Shown: positions 13,886 to 17,262 of the stretch, piece after piece
How the letters are laid out: each line of letters starts with the position of its first letter
How positions within the stretch are numbered: position 1 is the stretch's first letter
Assembly: GCA_023434265.1 (NCBI GenBank)
Contig: JAEYTA010000113.1
Span: 1 to 17,262 of the forward strand
Origin: Pseudomonadota bacterium
GTDB lineage: Bacteria > Pseudomonadota > Alphaproteobacteria > Caulobacterales > Caulobacteraceae
Direction of reading: 5' to 3'
DNA length: 17,262 nt
Program-made: the position numbers and the translations under genes
Notes under the pieces: model-generated
What the model saw: only the letters and a program-made list of their open reading frames with translations
What the model was told of the DNA's origin: nothing
The model's database searches: none

Positions 13886-15367
13886 ATGGCCGAGAGCGAA
13901 GCCAGACACGAAGGACGCTCGCGGTTCGGTCGCTCGCGCGGCCCCGCGGCCGTGGCCGCCGTGGCGGGGGTGCTGGCCCTCACCGCCCTGGCCATGACCT
14001 CCTGTGGCGACCGCGACGGCGTGCGCTTCTGGCAGGGCGACGTGCGCGCCAACAGCTGTCCGCGCCCCGCCTCGCTGACCGGTTCCGAGTTCAACGCCCA
14101 GGAGACCGGCCTGCGCGCCCTGCGTCGCGCCGCCTTCCGCGGCGACTTCTTCGCCCAGCTGGAGCTGGGTTCGCGCTATTCGGCCACCCGGGCGACCGAC
14201 AAGAACATCGAGGACCCGATCGAAAGCGCCACCTGGTACGCCATGGCGCTGGCTAATGACGAGGGCTACGCCCCGATCAACCGCGTGCGCCGCGACGGCT
14301 GGGGCGGCTGGCGGCCGCTGTCCAAATACGACGACTGCCGGGCGTGGGAGCGCCACAACGCCTACCAGCGCCTCGACCGCCTGCTCGGCCAGATGACCCG
14401 CGAGGAGCAGGAGGCTGTCCGCGATCGGGTGATCTACGTCCTGTCGACCCAGGACGCCGAGGGCTACCGCACCCTGGCGCGCCTGCACGACGGGCTTTAC
14501 GGCCCCTTCGGCGAGCCGGAGGACAATCGCGAGGCGCACGAGGCCTGGGGCCGCGGAGGCGATCCCATCGGCGGCGGCCGCGGCGAGCGGCGCCGGCGCG
14601 GCTATCACTCGGCCGTCAACCTGTTCCAGCGCAACGACGTCGACGCCTACCTCTACAACTACCTCGCCGTGCAGACGGGCGACGTCGGCGCCTATGTGCT
14701 GATGAGCGACTTCGAGCGCTCGGCGCCCGGCCGCAGCCGCTACCGGGGCTTCGTCGAGGCCAAGGCGCGTCACTGGACCCCGCCGTTCGAATTCTACCCC
14801 AACGACGCGCCGCAGTCGGGCGTGCCCTTCTCGGACGAGAGCCGGCCGCGCGGCGACGCCTACGAATACGCCCTGTCGCGCATGGGCGGCGAACTGCCCT
14901 TCATCCACGTCGGCCGCGCGTTGCGCTACCTCGGCGTCACCGACACGGCCGCGCAGCGGCCCGAGGACCTGTCCAAGCGTCAGGTCGAAACGCTCGAGGC
15001 CATGCTCGGCCACCCGATGGAAGGGCGGCTGTCCTACCTGGAGCGGGTGCGCGCCATCCAGCTGGCCGCCGTCAACGGCTCGTCCGAGGCCCAACTGGTG
15101 CTGGCCGTGATGTATGCCGAAGGCATCGGACTGCCCGCCGACTACGCCCGCGCCTTCAAATGGTTCGAGGAGGCCGCCCGGCAGGGCAGCCCCGAGGCCA
15201 AGTTCGCCATGTCCAGCTACTTCGCCCTGGGGGTGTCGGGGGTCGCCGACCAGGACAAGGCCCAGGCCGTGGCCCTGCGCATCGACTCCGCCCTGTCCGG
15301 CTTCGGTCCCTCGGCCGGACGCCTTCAGGCGGTGCTGGCGCAGATCTCCCGTTCGCAGCGCCGCTAA
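13886..15367 (+). CDS. Sel1-repeat (TPR-like) envelope protein, probable lipoprotein
   Basis: A 493-residue protein. Residues 1-20 are polar and Arg-rich, followed by a hydrophobic segment (21-38) ending in MTSC with Cys40. This could be a lipoprotein signal with a weak lipobox or a signal anchor; either way the bulk should face the periplasm. Sel1-like helical pairs are clear at about 394-466 (AQLVLAVMYAEGIGLPADY and AKFAMSSYFALG) and probable at 82-124 (GDFFAQLELGSRYS). Such solenoids are protein-protein scaffolds; AlgK in alginate export is one example. The middle third is charged with no domain I recognise. ATG 13886 has GAGG 5 bases upstream; an upstream GTG at 13871 is less likely. The beta-helix gene follows after 15 bases, so the two form an operon. 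Function unknown. Confidence 0.87.
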   Translation: MAESEARHEGRSRFGRSRGPAAVAAVAGVLALTALAMTSCGDRDGVRFWQGDVRANSCPRPASLTGSEFNAQETGLRALRRAAFRGDFFAQLELGSRYSATRATDKNIEDPIESATWYAMALANDEGYAPINRVRRDGWGGWRPLSKYDDCRAWERHNAYQRLDRLLGQMTREEQEAVRDRVIYVLSTQDAEGYRTLARLHDGLYGPFGEPEDNREAHEAWGRGGDPIGGGRGERRRRGYHSAVNLFQRNDVDAYLYNYLAVQTGDVGAYVLMSDFERSAPGRSRYRGFVEAKARHWTPPFEFYPNDAPQSGVPFSDESRPRGDAYEYALSRMGGELPFIHVGRALRYLGVTDTAAQRPEDLSKRQVETLEAMLGHPMEGRLSYLERVRAIQLAAVNGSSEAQLVLAVMYAEGIGLPADYARAFKWFEEAARQGSPEAKFAMSSYFALGVSGVADQDKAQAVALRIDSALSGFGPSAGRLQAVLAQISRSQRR

Positions 15368-15382
15368 GGAGGGCGTGAACCC

Positions 15383-16882
15383 ATGACGACCCGCACCCCC
15401 ATCGGCCTGATCGGCGGCGTCGCCGTCATCGCGGCGGCCATCGCCGGATTCGCCCTGTTCGACGCGCCGGGCGCCAACGCCCAGGTCGCGGCCAAGGTCG
15501 AAAGCCAGACCCGACCCAACTTCGGCCTGCTGCTCGATCCGCCGACGCGGACTTACCGCAGTCGCGGCTCGCACCACCGCCGCTACGACTATCGCCGGCA
15601 CCGGCCCGACTGGCGTCCCGACTATTTCCCCGGCGGCCACGGCTATCGCCCCGGCGGCGAGGAGATCGTTCTGGTCGACTGCGGCGGCAATCCCGGCACC
15701 GGCGCGGTCGAGGACGCGGTGCGGCGAGTGCGCCCCGGCGGGACCCTGGTGCTGCGCGCCCGCGGCGGCCCCTGCGTCGGCTGGCTGAACATCGACAAGC
15801 CGCTGACCCTGATCGGCGAAGGCGGCTTCGACCCGCGCGACTGGAACCGCACCGACCACCTGACCCTGCAGGCGCCCGACGGCCTGCCGTGCATGACGGT
15901 GGCGCAGGGGGTGCGGGTCGAGATCCGCGACGTCGTGTTCGCCTCGCCGCGCGCCGGCGACGCCGCCTGCATCGTCGGCTACGGCGCCGAGATCGTCATG
16001 AACCGTGTCGGCTTCCGCCACGCCGGCGACGAGGCGGCCATCTACGCCGACGGCGGTCTGGTCGACATTCGCAACGCCGTGCTCGACGCCCAGACCATCG
16101 CCCCGGCCATCGTCGCCGACGGCGCGGTGCTGAACGCCTGGGAGCTGACTGTCATGGGCGCCCAGTCCGGCATGGAGCTGATCCCGGGCGCCGGCCAGAC
16201 CTCGCGCATCGCCGCCACGACGCTGCGGGGAACCAACGCTCCGAACAATTTCGGCCCGCGCTCGATCGGGATGATGGTCCGCTCGGGTCGCGACTACGGC
16301 CGCGTCGAGGTCGAGAACACCCGCATCTGCGGCTACGTCGAGGGCGTGGTGGTCGAAGGGGCCTCCGTGTCGATCAAGGACAGCCGCATCTGCCGCTCCG
16401 ACAAGGGGGCGGTGCTCTACAGCGGCGAGCTGCGGCTCGAGGACAGCCGCGTCCGGGCCTCGACCGTCGGCGTCGCCGCCGCCGCGGGCCATGCGGTGAT
16501 CGTCGACAACGTCTTCGCCGGCCGCATGGACGAGGTCATCTACCGCGAGCCGCGCGCCAGCGTGGAGGCCCACGGCAACCGGGTCTGGTCGCAGTCGGTC
16601 TGCCGGCCGCAGTTCCGCGACCGCTACCGCGGCCGCTACGAGCCCTACTGGCGGCCGGGCGACGGCTGGGACTGCGCGCACAGCTCCTACCCGCGCGACT
16701 GGTGGGCCGAGGAGGACGGCCTGCTGGGGCTGCCCTATTACGACGACGGCTATCAGCTGGACGGCTGGGATTCCTACCGCGACGGCTACGGCTGGTACGA
16801 TCGCGACGGCCGCTACATCCGCGACGACCGCTGGCAGGGCGACGACCGCTGGCGCCGCGGCGGCGGCTTCTGGGGGCGCTAG
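15383..16882 (+). CDS. Exported right-handed parallel beta-helix protein with aromatic-rich tail
   Basis: A 499-residue protein with a signal peptide (IGGVAVIAAAIAGFALF, cleavage after ANA at about residue 33). A His/Arg/Tyr-rich linker (59-92) leads to a parallel beta-helix (about 95-402) built of 20-24-residue turns such as VEIRDVVFAS, AEIVMNRVGF, GLVDIRNAVL, VSIKDSRICR and LRLEDSRVRA. This is the pectate-lyase/CASH fold, used by polysaccharide lyases, epimerases and binding proteins. Eight Cys (100, 131, 170, 196, 316, 337, 407, 431) could form disulfides. The last 89 residues hold 9 Trp and 11 Tyr amid Asp/Arg/Gly, unlike the rest. No lyase active site can be assigned. GGAGGG lies 9 bases before ATG 15383. 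A partner role with the Sel1 protein at the envelope is inferred from the operon. Confidence 0.87.
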   Translation: MTTRTPIGLIGGVAVIAAAIAGFALFDAPGANAQVAAKVESQTRPNFGLLLDPPTRTYRSRGSHHRRYDYRRHRPDWRPDYFPGGHGYRPGGEEIVLVDCGGNPGTGAVEDAVRRVRPGGTLVLRARGGPCVGWLNIDKPLTLIGEGGFDPRDWNRTDHLTLQAPDGLPCMTVAQGVRVEIRDVVFASPRAGDAACIVGYGAEIVMNRVGFRHAGDEAAIYADGGLVDIRNAVLDAQTIAPAIVADGAVLNAWELTVMGAQSGMELIPGAGQTSRIAATTLRGTNAPNNFGPRSIGMMVRSGRDYGRVEVENTRICGYVEGVVVEGASVSIKDSRICRSDKGAVLYSGELRLEDSRVRASTVGVAAAAGHAVIVDNVFAGRMDEVIYREPRASVEAHGNRVWSQSVCRPQFRDRYRGRYEPYWRPGDGWDCAHSSYPRDWWAEEDGLLGLPYYDDGYQLDGWDSYRDGYGWYDRDGRYIRDDRWQGDDRWRRGGGFWGR

Positions 16883-16917
16883 ACCCCTACGGTGCGGCGC
16901 CCTACATCCGACGGCGG

Positions 16918-16990
16918 TAGGCCCGGCAGGACTCGAACCTGCAACCAGACCGTTATGAGCGGTCGGCTCTAACCATTGAGCTACGGGCCC
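16918..16990 (-). tRNA. tRNA with CAT anticodon, probably tRNA-Ile2 (lysidine type)
   Basis: A 73-base cloverleaf read on the minus strand: acceptor GGGCCCG pairs with CGGGCCT (one G-U at the end), D arm AGCTCAATGGTTAGAGC, anticodon stem GACCG/CGGTC with loop CTCATAA (CAT at 16957-16955), and T arm with GGTTCGAGTCC. CCA is not encoded (ACCG follows), so it is added by the CCA enzyme. CAT can be Met or Ile2; the short D loop (CAATGGTTAG) and the TCTGGTTGC variable region resemble E. coli tRNA-Ile2 more than elongator tRNA-Met. It faces the beta-helix gene end to end. Confidence 0.92.
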
Positions 16991-17190
16991 GCCGTGGCGG
17001 CCGCCCGGCCTAGCAGGCCCCGCCGAGACTTGCCAAGCGCCATCCTCAGGCAGCGGCCCTGTCGCGGAATTCACCCCGATGAACGGAACCTGCCGGACGG
17101 CCCCGGCGCTTGTTCAGGCGGCAACGGCCAAGGTGCGGCCATGGTCGTCGCCCAGCGTGAGACGACGGCCCCTCGCCTCAGGAGACCTTC

Positions 17191-17262
17191 ATGACCCGAT
17201 CCGCCCCCGCCTCCGCCCGCGTCGCCGCGCGGCCGGCCCTGTCCAACCGCGCCCTGCTGGTC
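17191..17262 (+). CDS. N-terminal fragment of a gene running off the window, possibly heme A synthase
   Basis: ATG 17191 has a strong AGGAGA (17180-17185) five bases upstream and an uninterrupted frame of 24 codons to the window end (MTRSAPASARVAARPALSNRALLV). The Ala/Arg-rich start followed by SNRALLV resembles the lead-in to the first membrane helix of alphaproteobacterial CtaA/COX15 heme A synthases, but 24 residues are far too few to be sure. The 200 bases upstream, between the tRNA and this start, hold no other gene I can support. Confidence 0.5.
   Translation, partial: MTRSAPASARVAARPALSNRALLV

Noticed and set aside
13865..17074. A long minus-strand open frame opposite the Sel1 and beta-helix genes
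   Set aside because: Low-complexity Val/Ala/Gly/Arg composition, no ribosome binding site, and it runs across the tRNA gene; it is an antisense shadow.
17079..17190. Possible small gene starting at ATG 17079 between the tRNA and the last gene
   Set aside because: No ribosome binding site, Arg/Pro/Ser-rich translation with no recognisable domain, and it overlaps the strong ribosome binding site of the next gene in another frame.

Overview
The window is a high-GC chromosomal segment that reads as an alphaproteobacterium, most likely of the Caulobacterales (Brevundimonas/Caulobacter-like). This placement is an inference from the petB-petC arrangement, the very GC-rich codon use, the periplasmic M28 peptidases and the TonB-dependent receptor. 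Coding density is high. I see no insertion sequence, phage gene, CRISPR array or sign of recent transfer.

Layout. (1) 1-1999: the 3' part of cytochrome b (petB) and a complete cytochrome c1 (petC) of the bc1 complex, closed by a strong intrinsic terminator at 2024-2056. (2) 2086-6568, plus strand: a clear sigma70-type promoter and a small secreted DUF1579-like protein, then two paralogous zinc M28 peptidases with PA domains (the first a predicted lipoprotein, the second a soluble exported form), then a RidA-family protein 10 bases after the second. (3) 6572-9829, minus strand: a heme/hemoglobin-type TonB-dependent receptor followed by an exported DUF6607 protein, with a Fur-box-like sequence upstream of the receptor. 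(4) 9920-13619, minus strand: msrC (free methionine-R-sulfoxide reductase), then an SDR oxidoreductase, a CitE/HpcH-type CoA-ester lyase, an extended KAS III-like synthase and an NTF2-like protein. Two of these junctions are TGATG stop/start overlaps, which suggests translational coupling. (5) 13788-16882, plus strand: a non-coding region with nested inverted repeats, then a two-gene unit of a Sel1-repeat lipoprotein or anchored protein and an exported parallel beta-helix protein with an aromatic-rich tail. (6) 16918-16990, minus strand: a tRNA with a CAT anticodon, probably the tRNA-Ile2 type. (7) 17191 to the end: the first 24 codons of another gene, possibly heme A synthase.

How the parts fit: respiration (bc1), export and peptide scavenging (M28 peptidases), iron/heme uptake (receptor plus DUF6607), acyl-CoA/acyl-ACP chemistry (SDR, lyase, KAS III) and an unassigned envelope pair (Sel1 plus beta-helix). 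The least explained and most interesting parts are the Sel1/beta-helix pair with its nested-dyad leader, the TGATG-coupled acyl cassette, and the receptor/DUF6607 pair. No wholly new system is proven here. The non-coding stretch of about 200 bases at 16991-17190 shows nothing I can name apart from the ribosome binding site at its end.
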